Part shown: one piece after another, positions 25,923 through 35,384 of the stretch | Numbering within the stretch: the stretch's first letter is position 1 | How the letters are laid out: each line of letters begins with the position of its first letter | NCBI GenBank assembly: GCA_003152315.1 | Contig: PLZV01000030.1 | Coordinates: 254,406 to 318,405 of the forward strand | DNA from: Verrucomicrobiota bacterium | GTDB taxonomy: Bacteria > Verrucomicrobiota > Verrucomicrobiia > Palsa-1439 | DNA length: 64,000 nt | Reading direction: 5' to 3' | The notes under the pieces: model-generated | The model's input: only the letters and a program-made list of their open reading frames with translations | What the model was told of the DNA's origin: nothing | Databases searched by the model: none | Position numbers and translations under genes: made by a program

Positions 25923-26911
25923 AGTTCGCGAGTCCATGGTTTTTGCTGTTCTTGCTGGTGTTGCCACTATGGCTTTGGCGGGAGCAACGTGTGACGCGAC
26001 AGGGCGGCCTGAAATTCTCCTCCGTCGCGACCGCCCGGTCGTTGTCGTCCTTTTGGGCGGCATTGGGTCCAGCGTTGTTGCTCCTGTTGCGCGGGGCAAC
26101 ACTACTGTTGGTCGTGGCCGCGTTGGCGCGTCCGCAGTTGGGCCGCAGCGAGAGCAAAATCAGGACCGAAGGCATCGACATCCTCCTGGTCCTGGACATT
26201 TCAGGAAGCATGTGGGCAAGAGATTACCAAAAGGGAGGGCAGCTGGAGTCGCGAATTAACGCGGCCAAGGACGTGGTGCGCGAATTCATCCGCGCCCGCC
26301 CCAACGACCGCATCGGGATGGTTGTGTTCGGGACTCGCGCGTATGTGGCCAGCCCGTTGACGCTCGACCACGATTGGCTGGAACGCAACCTCGATCGGGT
26401 TCGCATCGGCCTGGTGGAAGGCAACACGGCGATCGGAGCCGGTATCGGCACGGCAGTCAACCGATTGCGCGACACAAAGGCGAAGAGCAAGGTGATCGTG
26501 CTGTTAACGGACGGCGGTGAGAATGTTTACAACCCGCCGGCTCTCGAAGCCGCCAAAGCGGCGCGGGAATTTAACGTCCGTGTTTATGCCGTGGGTGCGG
26601 GCTCTGATTACAAAGGGCCCATACAGGTAATTGATGATGACGGCAATTTCCGTGGAATGATCCGTGCCGATCTGGACGAAGATTTGCTGAAACAAATCGC
26701 CACGGCAACCGGCGGACAATATTTCCGTGCCGCGGACACCGCGTCGTTGCGCAAAACCTATACGCAGATTGACTCGATGGAAAAACAAAAGGTCGAGATG
26801 CTCGCTTATGAGGAGTGGCAGGAGTTGTTCCCGTGGTTTCTAGCGCCGGGGCTGGGATGTCTGCTCCTGGCCGTCACCTTGGAACAGACGCGACTACGGA
26901 GGTTGCCGTAA
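25919..26911 (+). CDS. batA: BatA-type VWA-domain membrane protein
   Basis: 330 residues. An N-terminal hydrophobic pair (WFLLFLLVLPLWLW; LLLLLRGATLLLVVAALARPQLG), then a VWA domain with MIDAS DISGS in LLVLDISGSMWARDY (about 86-90), TNG-like TDGGENVYNPPALE, and a C-terminal membrane segment (FLAPGLGCLLLAVTLEQ). Its stop TAA and the next ATG share a base. A divalent-cation-dependent protein-binding role is typical. Confidence 0.88.
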   Translation: MKFASPWFLLFLLVLPLWLWREQRVTRQGGLKFSSVATARSLSSFWAALGPALLLLLRGATLLLVVAALARPQLGRSESKIRTEGIDILLVLDISGSMWARDYQKGGQLESRINAAKDVVREFIRARPNDRIGMVVFGTRAYVASPLTLDHDWLERNLDRVRIGLVEGNTAIGAGIGTAVNRLRDTKAKSKVIVLLTDGGENVYNPPALEAAKAAREFNVRVYAVGAGSDYKGPIQVIDDDGNFRGMIRADLDEDLLKQIATATGGQYFRAADTASLRKTYTQIDSMEKQKVEMLAYEEWQELFPWFLAPGLGCLLLAVTLEQTRLRRLP

Positions 26912-27912
26912 TGCAATTTGGCAATTCGACGTCATTCTGGCTGCTGCTCCTGGTGCCGGCGCTGGCAGTGCTTCTGGTTTGGGGATTCCGCGCGCGCCGG
27001 CGGGCACTGGCGCGGTTTGCCGCCCCGCCACTGGTCAAACGGCTCGCGGATTCCGTTCGACCGGTCGCGCGCCGGTGGAAGGCAACCCTGATTGTCGCTG
27101 CGGTGCTGCTGGTAGCTCTGGCGCTGACCCAACCGCGCTGGGGGTTCGAATGGCGCGAGGTGAAACGTAGCGGCGTGGACGTCGCGGTCTTGCTCGACGT
27201 GTCGAAGAGCATGTTGACCGAGGACGTACGGCCGAATCGGTTAGAGCAGGCAAAATACGCCGTGCAGGATTTGCTCGAGAAACTCCGGGGCGACCGGATC
27301 GGCTTGATCGCGTTTGCGGGAACGGCCTTCGTGCAATGTCCGCTGACCGTGGACTACGAGGCGTTTCGCCTGACGTTGAAGGACGCCGATCCACGAATTA
27401 TCCCGCGCGGTGGCACGGCGATCGGGGTGGCCATTCGCACCGCCCTCAAGGCATTCGAAGCGGGTGAGGGACGAGACCACGCGATCGTGCTGATTACGGA
27501 CGGCGAAGAAACGGAAAGCGACGCGCTGGCGGCGGCGGATGAAGCGGCAAAGGCCGGTGTGAAGATTTACGCTATCGGCGTAGGCACGGCGGAGGGCGAA
27601 TTGATCCCCGTGCGGGAAGAGGGGAAGCCAATGGAGTTCCTGAAAGACCGCGAGGGCGCAGTGGTGAAGTCGCGGCTTAATGAAGAGTTGCTGAAACAAC
27701 TCGCGTTGAAGACGGGCGGCATCTATGTACGCAGCGTGCCCGGCGACTTCGGCATCGACACAATCTATGAGAAAGGCATCGCACAATTGCAGCGCAAGGA
27801 GTACCAGGCGAAGCTGCAGAAGCGTTACTTCGAGCGCTTCCAATGGCCCTTGGGCCTCGCATTTGCCTTGCTGGTCGTTGAATCGTTCGTCAGTGACAGG
27901 AGGACAGCATGA
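26911..27912 (+). CDS. batB: BatB-type VWA-domain membrane protein
   Basis: 333 residues from the ATG that overlaps the batA stop; an upstream in-frame start at 26815 would lie inside batA. Two N-terminal membrane segments (FWLLLLVPALAVLLVWGF; TLIVAAVLLVALALTQP), then a VWA domain with MIDAS DVSKS (LLDVSKSMLTED), DHAIVLITDGEE and a final membrane helix. A paralogue of batA; the two probably form a membrane complex. Confidence 0.88.
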   Translation: MQFGNSTSFWLLLLVPALAVLLVWGFRARRRALARFAAPPLVKRLADSVRPVARRWKATLIVAAVLLVALALTQPRWGFEWREVKRSGVDVAVLLDVSKSMLTEDVRPNRLEQAKYAVQDLLEKLRGDRIGLIAFAGTAFVQCPLTVDYEAFRLTLKDADPRIIPRGGTAIGVAIRTALKAFEAGEGRDHAIVLITDGEETESDALAAADEAAKAGVKIYAIGVGTAEGELIPVREEGKPMEFLKDREGAVVKSRLNEELLKQLALKTGGIYVRSVPGDFGIDTIYEKGIAQLQRKEYQAKLQKRYFERFQWPLGLAFALLVVESFVSDRRTA

Positions 27913-28691
27913 GATACTGGTGTCTCCTGTTACTACTCCCATCCGTCGCGGTGGCGAAGACTGAAACCTGGCCGCGGCTTTACAATGATGGTGTGACGGC
28001 TTATCACAGCAACGATTTCACGCGCGCCGCGACGCTGTTTGAAAGCGCTACCTCCTCTCCCGACCGCGACTTGCAACAACGCGCGCTCTACAATCTGGGA
28101 AATACCAGCTACCGCCTCGGCGAAGCCAAAACGCCACAGGCGCAACAACTCTGGCAGCGGGCCATCAAGAGCTATGAAAGCGCGCTCGCCCTTGACCCTC
28201 ACGATGCCGACGCCAGATTCAATCATGACTTCGTGAAGAAGAAGCTCGAAGAACTGAAGAAACAGCAACAACAACAGCAGCAGAATCAACAGAATCAGCA
28301 AGATAAGAAACAAGACCAGAAGAAGGACGACCAACAGCAGAAACAGCAACAACGGCAAGATTCGCATAACCAGCCCCAAAAGCCTGAGGACAAGCAATCG
28401 GAACAGCAAAAACAGCAGCAACAGCAGTCACAGGATCAACAGAAACAAGAACAAGAGAAGCAAGATCAGGCTCAGAAGGATGAGCAGCAGAAGCAACAGG
28501 CGCAGCAACAAAAGGAATCGCCACCCGAACAGCAACCCCAACCACAGAGCGGCCAACCCGAGGATAACGAAAAACGACAGGCCGCCGCATTGCTCGACAA
28601 CCTGCGCGAGGATGAACGCAACTGGAATTTCTTCCCGGAAGTCCAAATGAAGGACTTGAAAGACTCTGGCGAACCGGCCAAGGATTGGTAA
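27909..28691 (+). CDS. batC: BatC-type TPR protein with long Gln-rich tail
   Basis: 260 residues with a signal peptide (1-16). TPR-like repeats at about 18-110 (WPRLYNDGVTAYHSNDFTRAATLFESA, ALYNLGNTSYRLGEA, YESALALDPHDADARFNHDFVKKKLEELKK). From about 117 to 225 it is an almost pure Gln/Lys/Glu tract, likely disordered or coiled coil, then a short end RQAAALLDNLREDERNWNFFPE. The tract is encoded by imperfect CAG/CAA repeats and may vary in length. Periplasmic partner of the Bat proteins. Confidence 0.82.
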   Translation: MRYWCLLLLLPSVAVAKTETWPRLYNDGVTAYHSNDFTRAATLFESATSSPDRDLQQRALYNLGNTSYRLGEAKTPQAQQLWQRAIKSYESALALDPHDADARFNHDFVKKKLEELKKQQQQQQQNQQNQQDKKQDQKKDDQQQKQQQRQDSHNQPQKPEDKQSEQQKQQQQQSQDQQKQEQEKQDQAQKDEQQKQQAQQQKESPPEQQPQPQSGQPEDNEKRQAAALLDNLREDERNWNFFPEVQMKDLKDSGEPAKDW

Positions 28692-28693
28692 CA

Positions 28694-30391
28694 ATGCGAT
28701 TTTGCCTGATCATCGGGTTCCTGCTGGCAGCGACGCGCGTCTTCGCCGATGTGTCCGTCGTTGCGTCGGTGGATAGGAACCGGATCAGTTTCGGCGAATC
28801 CGTCACGCTGACTGTCGCCGTGCAAGGCGCGCATAACGGTGAGCCATCCATCCCGAAGGTGGACGGTTTGACTTTTAACGGCCCCTCCACGTCGACCAGT
28901 TTTTCTTTCGTCAATGGGCAAACCAGCCAATCGATTAGCTACACCTATCAGGTCACGCCGGGACGAACGGGCGAGTTCATCATTCCGGCAATTGGAGTGA
29001 ACATTGGGAACAATACGTATTCCACCACGCCGATCAAGCTGGTCGTTGAAAAAGGCGGTTCGCAAGGAGACCTGGGGCAGACGCCTTTCGGTCGCGTTGT
29101 TCTCCCTTCGCAACAAGTTTACATCGGACAGACGGTGCCGTTGGATGTGTACATTATTTGGCGACCAGAGGTTCCTTTACGCGGTTCCGGTGGGTTCAAC
29201 TATCAAGCGGAAGGATTGGGCTACAAGTTTCTCCCGAACCTGAAATCCGGCAGCCAGGTCATCAACGGCGAGCAATTCAACGTCGGTGTGTTTCAGGGAG
29301 CTATCTCGCCGACTACCACCGGCACGTTGAATTTCGGGCCTTGTTTCTTGAGAGTGCAACTAACGGTCCCGAATCGTGGGGGTAACTCGTTGTTTGATGA
29401 CATGTTTGGACGGACGCAGGTGCGTGAGGTGCCGATCACCATCGACGCCGTGCCGGTCACGGTCTTGCCGCTGCCCGAAGAGGGCCGACCGTCGGACTTT
29501 TCCGGCGCGGTGGGTCAATGGAACCTCGAAGTGACGGCCAAGCCGGCGGAAGTTGCTGTTGGCGACCCGATCACGTTCACGATTAAAATCAGCGGCAACG
29601 GCAACATTGATACCGTCCCGACGCCAAAGCTCGGCGCGCTGGACGAATTCAAGACCTACGAGCCGACCACGAAGACGACGAAGGACGATTTGAACACGAC
29701 GGGCGAGCGGGTCATCCAGCAAGTCCTCATTGCCCGCAGCACCGAGATCAAACAACTTCCGGAAGTGCGGCTAACGTACTTCGACCCGGTGGCAAGAGCC
29801 TACAAAGTCGCCACTCAGGCGCCCATAAAGCTTGTCGTGAAGGCTGGTAGCGGCGGTCAAAGCACGATCGTCAGCGGTGGCAACCGATTGCGGCCGGAAG
29901 AAAAACTCGGACAGGACATCGTGTATCTCAAAGGCGATCTCGGCCCGGTCCCATTGGCCACGCCCTTCTGCGCCACGCCGACGTTTTGGGCACTGAACAC
30001 CATGCCCGTGCTCGCCCTGCTCGGTGGAATAGGTTGGAAGAAGCGCTCGGACAAGTTCCGGGGCGATGTCGCCTACGCCCGTCGCGTGCGCGCCGCCAGA
30101 GACGCGCGTAAACTTCTGGCCGCCGCGACAAACTACGACGAGGTGCAACACGCGATGCAGAATTATCTCGGCGACCGCCTGAACATCCCCGCCGCCGGCA
30201 TCACGGCTTCTGTCGCGGAAGAACAACTCCTGCCACGCGGCGTAGACACACAACTGGCAGCGGATTTAAAGGCGTGTTTTGAGGCTTGCGACACCGCGCG
30301 CTTCGCTGGCCAAAGCGCTGATACGGGCCTGGCCGCCACACGGAAAAATGTGGAACGACTAATTGATGAACTTGAGAAGACACATTTATAA
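28694..30391 (+). CDS. batD: BatD-like protein
   Basis: 565 residues from the ATG at 28694, giving a signal peptide (FCLIIGFLLAATRVFA-D). Domain order: BatD beta repeats (VASVDRNRISFGESVTLTVAV; PKVDGLTFNGPSTSTSFSFVNG; YQVTPGRTGEFIIPAIGV), further beta domains to about 400, one membrane segment (ALNTMPVLALLGGIGW, about 435-450) and a cytoplasmic helical tail. It fits the oxygen-tolerance family BatD. It overlaps the next gene by 26 bases. Confidence 0.85.
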   Translation: MRFCLIIGFLLAATRVFADVSVVASVDRNRISFGESVTLTVAVQGAHNGEPSIPKVDGLTFNGPSTSTSFSFVNGQTSQSISYTYQVTPGRTGEFIIPAIGVNIGNNTYSTTPIKLVVEKGGSQGDLGQTPFGRVVLPSQQVYIGQTVPLDVYIIWRPEVPLRGSGGFNYQAEGLGYKFLPNLKSGSQVINGEQFNVGVFQGAISPTTTGTLNFGPCFLRVQLTVPNRGGNSLFDDMFGRTQVREVPITIDAVPVTVLPLPEEGRPSDFSGAVGQWNLEVTAKPAEVAVGDPITFTIKISGNGNIDTVPTPKLGALDEFKTYEPTTKTTKDDLNTTGERVIQQVLIARSTEIKQLPEVRLTYFDPVARAYKVATQAPIKLVVKAGSGGQSTIVSGGNRLRPEEKLGQDIVYLKGDLGPVPLATPFCATPTFWALNTMPVLALLGGIGWKKRSDKFRGDVAYARRVRAARDARKLLAAATNYDEVQHAMQNYLGDRLNIPAAGITASVAEEQLLPRGVDTQLAADLKACFEACDTARFAGQSADTGLAATRKNVERLIDELEKTHL

Positions 30392-31127
30392 GGTTGTCAT
30401 CCTTGTTTGGTTGCTGGGCTTGTCCGTGGCGATCGCCGCGCCAAGTGACGACCTCAAAGCGGCCAACCAGCTTTACGACGCCGGCAAATTCGCCGAGGCT
30501 GCGGTGGCTTACGAGAAAATTGAACCGAAAGCGGCGCATGTATATTACAACCTGGGTAATGCCTGGTTCCGCCAAGACAAACTGGGTCTGGCGATCCTCA
30601 ACTATGCGCAGGCGCGTCGATTGGCGCCGCGCGATCCAGACATACTCGCGAATCTCAAGTTTGCCCAACAACGGCTCGGAGTGGATGACGTAAATACGCC
30701 ACCGCGCGCGACGCAGAGATTCTTGCGTTCTGTCATCGAGCGTTGCACCGCCAGCGAGTGGAGCGCCGGTGAACTGGTGGGACTTTGGTTGCTGGCATTG
30801 GCGATTGGCGCTTGCGTTTATATCCCAAAGGCGCGGGCAGCATTCCTGGTCATCGCGGTGGCAGGTTTCTTCGTGTTCGGATTCTCGAGCTTTGCCCTCA
30901 GCGACCAAGTGATCAGCAATCACATCGCCCCCCAGGCAATCGTCGTGGCGGCCGAGACGGAGGCACGCTTCGCCCCGCTGTCTGATTCGACGGTGCATTT
31001 CCGGCTCGCGGAGGGCACTAGAGTGGCCATCCGGGAAGATCGGGGCCAATGGCTCTTTGTGGAACGCGCTGATGGTCAGCAGGGGTGGGTCAAAGCGGAA
31101 TCGATTGGACGAATCACGAACTTCTAA
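30366..31127 (+). CDS. batE: BatE-like TPR and SH3b protein
   Basis: 253 residues from ATG 30366, inside the 3' end of batD. A signal or anchor helix is followed by TPRs (KAANQLYDAGKFAEAAVAYEKIE; YYNLGNAWFRQDKLGLAILNYAQARRLAPRD). Two membrane segments lie at about 140-180, and a C-terminal bacterial SH3 domain (ARFAPLSDSTVHFRLAEGTRVAIREDRGQWLFVERADGQQGWV). This closes the Bat operon; SH3b suggests contact with the cell wall. Confidence 0.82.
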   Translation: MNLRRHIYKVVILVWLLGLSVAIAAPSDDLKAANQLYDAGKFAEAAVAYEKIEPKAAHVYYNLGNAWFRQDKLGLAILNYAQARRLAPRDPDILANLKFAQQRLGVDDVNTPPRATQRFLRSVIERCTASEWSAGELVGLWLLALAIGACVYIPKARAAFLVIAVAGFFVFGFSSFALSDQVISNHIAPQAIVVAAETEARFAPLSDSTVHFRLAEGTRVAIREDRGQWLFVERADGQQGWVKAESIGRITNF

Positions 31128-31243
31128 GGATCCTTCACTGGAAATTGGTCGGCCGCATCCGGTAGACTTGACGTGCGGATGAATTCCGACGACAAATACA
31201 TGGAGCGGGTGGCAATGGCGGTTTTACTATGGAGGGGTTGGCC

Positions 31244-32515
31244 ATGATGAATCTGGACACTCGAGTGCATGAATTCGTTCGGGAAGGATTTGCCCACAAG
31301 TCTGGCAAGTCCACCGTAAAGGTGAAAGACGACCCCGAGTGGCGCAAAGTACGAGACGCGGGGACGCGGTTGTGGCTCGACACGGGCGACATCGATGAGG
31401 CAGCCAAGTTGTGGAATTCGTCATTCGACGCGTTGACGACCAATAACACGCTGCTCAATAAGGAAATCCAAAAAGGGATCTACGACGACCTTGTCGCCAA
31501 GGCCGCTCGCGTTGTCCTCGAGGCCGCACCGAAAATCAGCGAGACGGACCTCATCCTGGAAATCGCGTTCATTCTCAATGCCCACCACGCGTTGCGGCTC
31601 GTCGACCGATTCAATGCGTTCGTCAGCGTCGAGTTGCACACCGATCTTTCCAACGATGTCGAGCGCACGGTCGCCTACGGCAGACGCTACTTCGCAATTT
31701 GCCCCGAAAGATTCTATGTGAAAGTGCCGCTCACGCCGGCGGGTTATCTCAGCGCGCGCAAGCTCGCGCAAGCAGGGATCCCGCTCAACTTCACGCTCGG
31801 CTTCTCCGCGCGACACAATTACGTCGCCGCCTTGCTGACCAAACCCGACTACGTGAATGTGTTTCTCGGGCGGCTGAATTCGGTCGTAGCCGACAACAAG
31901 TTGGGGGATGGTCGGAACGTCGGCGAGAAAGCGACGCTGGCCACCCAGCGCGAATTGCTCAACCTCCGCAAGGCGGGCCGCACGAAAACGAAACTCATCG
32001 CCGCCAGCATCCGCTCGGGCGCCCAAATTGGCGACCTCGCCGGCGTCGACGTCTTCACGATGCCGACCAAGGCGGCTGCCGAGTACCACGCCAGCCCGCG
32101 CCCGCAGGTGGCGTCGCAAGTGAACAACGACCCCACTGTTCCGCTCGCCAATGGGGTCACGTTCGCACAATTTGGCGGGGAAACACTTTGGAATGTGCCG
32201 CCGAAATTCAAGGACGCTGTCGAAGACTTGTTGAAGAAGAATCTGGATTCACTCAAGCCTGAAGACCTGCAAGCGCATTTCGAAAAAGCCGGGTTTGGCG
32301 GTTTCCTGCCACGTTGGTCCACTGCTGACATCCAGACCGCAACGAAAGACGGCAAAATTCCCGTCTATGCGACGTGGAAGGATCGCCTTGCGTCCGGCAA
32401 GGTCGGGTTGGACGCCTTGATGAATCTCAGCGCGCTGTACTCATTTGCGACCGACCAAAAAGCCCTCGACGACCGTATCCATTCGCTGCTGAAGACCGCG
32501 AAAATCCTGGGCTAG
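31244..32515 (+). CDS. Transaldolase family protein, long form
   Basis: 423 residues; start at the ATG at 31244, with GGAGG 8-12 bases upstream. Transaldolase signatures: LWLDTGDIDEAAKLW (N-terminal strand with Asp), FYVKVPLTPAGYLSARKLAQAGIPLNFTLGFSA (Schiff-base Lys in KVP), KLIAASIRSGAQIGDLAGVDVFTMPTKAA. Typical transaldolases have 215-320 residues; this one carries an extra C-terminal part of about 90 (KDAVEDLLKKN to LLKTAKILG). Pentose phosphate pathway, or another aldol transfer. Confidence 0.85.
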   Translation: MMNLDTRVHEFVREGFAHKSGKSTVKVKDDPEWRKVRDAGTRLWLDTGDIDEAAKLWNSSFDALTTNNTLLNKEIQKGIYDDLVAKAARVVLEAAPKISETDLILEIAFILNAHHALRLVDRFNAFVSVELHTDLSNDVERTVAYGRRYFAICPERFYVKVPLTPAGYLSARKLAQAGIPLNFTLGFSARHNYVAALLTKPDYVNVFLGRLNSVVADNKLGDGRNVGEKATLATQRELLNLRKAGRTKTKLIAASIRSGAQIGDLAGVDVFTMPTKAAAEYHASPRPQVASQVNNDPTVPLANGVTFAQFGGETLWNVPPKFKDAVEDLLKKNLDSLKPEDLQAHFEKAGFGGFLPRWSTADIQTATKDGKIPVYATWKDRLASGKVGLDALMNLSALYSFATDQKALDDRIHSLLKTAKILG

Positions 32516-32526
32516 GGAACAGGCCG

Positions 32527-33753
32527 CTACGCATTCTCAAACGTCAACACGCGGATCTTCTTCTCGCGGAGTTTGAGGACCAACTCCGCGATGTGATCGT
32601 GGCCGCGCGTTTCCAGAATCCAATCGATCTCCACGCCACCGGGCTCGACGCGACCAAACGAGCGGTTGTGGCGCACATCTTTCACACTGGCGCCACAGTC
32701 AGCGATGATGCGACCGATGGCGGCGAGCTGGCCGGGTTTGTCACTGACGAATGTGCGCAGCCAGGCCAATCGGCCATCCTTCACCAGACCGCGCTCGATG
32801 ATATTGGACATCATATTCACATCGATGTTGCCCCCGGAAAGCGGCAGCACGATGGTCTTCCCGCGTAAATCCACTTTCCCCGTGAACATTGCCGCCAGGG
32901 GCGTCGCGCCTGCGCCTTCGACGACAGTTTTCTCCACCTCCAGTAACATAAGAATCGCCTTCGCGATTTCGTCTTCCGTAACCGTCACCATCTCGTCGAT
33001 CACCGGTGCCGCGATTTCCAGCGCATTCACGCCGACGCAATTCACAGCCAACCCATCCGCGATGGTCGGCGCTACTTCAATAGTGACGGGTTTACGCGCC
33101 TTCAATGCCGCTACCATCGACGCGTACCGCTCGGGCTCGACGCCAATGACCTTCGCTTCTGGCCGCAGGGCTTTTATCGCCGTGCCTACGCCCGCAATCA
33201 ATCCGCCACCGCCGACCGGCACAATCACAGCATCCAGATTCGGCACGCTCTCAACAATCTCCAGCCCGAGGGTTCCTTGTCCTTCGATTACCGCCAGGTC
33301 ATCGAACCCGTGGATAAATACCCGACTTTCCTCGCGCTCGATCTCGCGAGCCTTGCTCAGCGCGTCTGCATACGTATCGCCGTAAAGCACGATGGTTGCA
33401 CCGAGACGGCGGACGTTCGACTGCTTAATAAGCGGCGCACCCTTCGGCATGACTATCGTGGCCGGGATGCCCAGCTTCTTTGCCTGGTACGCAACGCCCA
33501 ACCCGTGATTGCCCGCGCTCGGTGTGACCACTCCGTGTTTCCGTTCCGTGGCGGTGAGTTGCACGAGCTTGTTGGCCGCGCCACGCTCCTTGAAAGAGCC
33601 GGTGGCCTGCAGATTATCGAGCTTCACGAAGACGCGCGCCCCGAATATCTCGCTCAAGCGAACGGAGAATTCGCATGGCGTCCGCGCAATATACTGACCA
33701 ATCCGCTTCTGTGCTTGCTGTATCGACTGGAGGGAAAGCTTCGCCGTCGTCAT
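32527..33753 (-). CDS. ilvA: Threonine dehydratase (ammonia-lyase) with ACT domain
   Basis: 408 residues from the ATG at 33753. PLP Lys in ATGSFKERGAANKL (about 56), substrate loop TPSAGNHGLGVAYQAKKLG, PLP phosphate loop VPVGGGGLIAGVG, and a C-terminal ACT-like region from about 325 (WLRTFVSDKPGQLAAIGRIIADCGASVKDV). Converts L-threonine to 2-oxobutanoate. Length and a single ACT fit the TdcB-like/short IlvA class rather than the about 500-residue biosynthetic form. It converges with the transaldolase gene. Confidence 0.9.
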   Translation of the reverse strand: MTTAKLSLQSIQQAQKRIGQYIARTPCEFSVRLSEIFGARVFVKLDNLQATGSFKERGAANKLVQLTATERKHGVVTPSAGNHGLGVAYQAKKLGIPATIVMPKGAPLIKQSNVRRLGATIVLYGDTYADALSKAREIEREESRVFIHGFDDLAVIEGQGTLGLEIVESVPNLDAVIVPVGGGGLIAGVGTAIKALRPEAKVIGVEPERYASMVAALKARKPVTIEVAPTIADGLAVNCVGVNALEIAAPVIDEMVTVTEDEIAKAILMLLEVEKTVVEGAGATPLAAMFTGKVDLRGKTIVLPLSGGNIDVNMMSNIIERGLVKDGRLAWLRTFVSDKPGQLAAIGRIIADCGASVKDVRHNRSFGRVEPGGVEIDWILETRGHDHIAELVLKLREKKIRVLTFENA

Positions 33754-33817
33754 GTGCGGGAGTCTAACGGAATCACCTCGCGACCGCAACGGCTCGTGAG
33801 TCCCACGCGAAAACCGC

Positions 33818-34021
33818 TTATGGCTTCGGCGCAGCGGCGCCGGTAGAATTTGTCTGTCCGTTCATCGACGAAGAGTTACCAGGAGGTCCCAGCAGTGAGC
33901 GCTTACTGCTATAGGAACTTGCCGGCGAAGCTTCGCACCCAGATATGATCAAAGCCAAGCACCCCAACAACCCTACCAAACCAATCTGTTTCAGGATCTT
34001 TTCTCCGATGCGCATGCCCAT
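33818..34021 (-). CDS. Small predicted lipoprotein
   Basis: 67 residues. A positively charged start (MRIGEKILKQ), hydrophobic core (IGLVGLLGCLALI) and lipobox ISGC at about 26-29; the remainder is a low-complexity Ser/Asn/Pro tail. AGGAA lies just before the ATG. Secretion as a lipoprotein is directly suggested; function unknown. Confidence 0.5.
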   Translation of the reverse strand: MGMRIGEKILKQIGLVGLLGCLALIISGCEASPASSYSSKRSLLGPPGNSSSMNGQTNSTGAAAPKP

Positions 34022-34093
34022 TTCCTATCACTATAGTAATGGTCGGACAAGCCGGGAATGAACTCACGAAGAGCGCAGCCGCCACGTTTTGAG

Positions 34094-34121
34094 TTTGACT
34101 CAGCGGCGTGATTCGATACCC
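34094..34121 (+). promoter_or_regulatory. Candidate promoter for pgk-tpiA-secG
   Basis: TTGACT (34094-34099), 16-base spacer, TACCCT (34116-34121), 43 bases before the pgk ATG. The -35 is good and the -10 is weak; unproven. Confidence 0.35.
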
Positions 34122-34164
34122 TGCTCAGACCTCGTTTGTGTGGATTCTGCGGAGATTTTGAATT

Positions 34165-35364
34165 ATGGCGAAGCTTTCCATTGAAGATTTGAAGGACTTT
34201 CGAAACCAGCGCGTCCTGGTTCGCGTGGATTATAACGTGCCGCTCGATGAGAATGGCGGGATTACCGACGACAAACGCATCAAGGCGACCGTGCCGACGC
34301 TCGATCATCTGGTGAAGGGTGGGGCCAAGATCATCCTGTGCTCACATCTGGGCCGCCCGAAAGGCAAGCGGGACCCCAAACATAGCTTGCGGCCAGTGGC
34401 GCAGCGCCTGGCGGAGATCCTCGGCCGACCCGTCGCCTTTGTGGACGATTGCATTGGCGAGAAGGTGGATAAGACGATTGGAATCATGCAGCCGGGCGAT
34501 GTGGTTCTTCTGGAAAACCTCCGTTTCTACGCCGAGGAAGAGAAAAACGACCCACCGTTCGCCGAGAAGCTTGCGAGGAATGCCGATTTGTATGTGAATG
34601 ACGCTTTCGGCTCGGCCCACCGCGCCCATGCCTCGACAGAAGGCGTGGCACAAATAATCAAGAAACGTGGGGGTAACTGCGTAGCCGGCTTCCTGATGGA
34701 GAAAGAGTTGAAATACCTTGGAGGGGCACTTAGTTCCCCTACTAGGCCGTTCGTTTGCATCCTCGGCGGAGCGAAGGTTTCGGACAAAATCGCAGTCATC
34801 GAGAACTTGCTTACGCAAGCCGATGCGATTCTCATCGGTGGTGCAATGGCGTACACGTTCTTAAAGGCGCAGGGATTTGGGGTTGGAAGTTCCCTTGTGG
34901 AGAACGACAAACTCGAAATGGCGAAGTCGTTGCTCGGCAAGGCGAAAGGTAAGACGTTCCTCTTGCCTAGCGATCACCTGCAAGCGACCAAGCCCACAGC
35001 GGGCGCGACGACCCGTATTACCGATGGGCCGAGCATTGAAGACGGTTGGTGCGGCGTGGACATCGGTCCCGAGACGATTGCGCGCTACAATAGAGAGATC
35101 GCCTCGGCCAAGACCATCGTCTGGAACGGTCCCATGGGCATTTTTGAGATCCCCGAGTATTCGAAAGGCACGTTTGAGGTTGCCAGGGCCGTGGCCGGGA
35201 ACAAAAATGCGATTTCGATCATCGGCGGCGGCGATAGCGCAAAGGCCGCGAAGAAGGCGGGCGTGGACAAACAGGTCACGTTCGTCAGTACCGGCGGGGG
35301 TGCATCCCTCGAGTTTTTGGAAGGGAAAGAATTGCCCGGCGTGGCCGCACTCAGCGACAAGTAA
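34165..35364 (+). CDS. pgk: Phosphoglycerate kinase
   Basis: 399 residues, normal length. Motifs: [16 protein letters not shown] (13-30), [73 protein letters not shown] and the nucleotide loop [37 protein letters not shown]. Transfers phosphate from 1,3-bisphosphoglycerate to ADP. First of the glycolytic pair, 20 bases before tpiA. Confidence 0.97.
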   Translation: MAKLSIEDLKDFRNQRVLVRVDYNVPLDENGGITDDKRIKATVPTLDHLVKGGAKIILCSHLGRPKGKRDPKHSLRPVAQRLAEILGRPVAFVDDCIGEKVDKTIGIMQPGDVVLLENLRFYAEEEKNDPPFAEKLARNADLYVNDAFGSAHRAHASTEGVAQIIKKRGGNCVAGFLMEKELKYLGGALSSPTRPFVCILGGAKVSDKIAVIENLLTQADAILIGGAMAYTFLKAQGFGVGSSLVENDKLEMAKSLLGKAKGKTFLLPSDHLQATKPTAGATTRITDGPSIEDGWCGVDIGPETIARYNREIASAKTIVWNGPMGIFEIPEYSKGTFEVARAVAGNKNAISIIGGGDSAKAAKKAGVDKQVTFVSTGGGASLEFLEGKELPGVAALSDK

Positions 35365-35384
35365 TCATCAATCTGGCAAAATCA

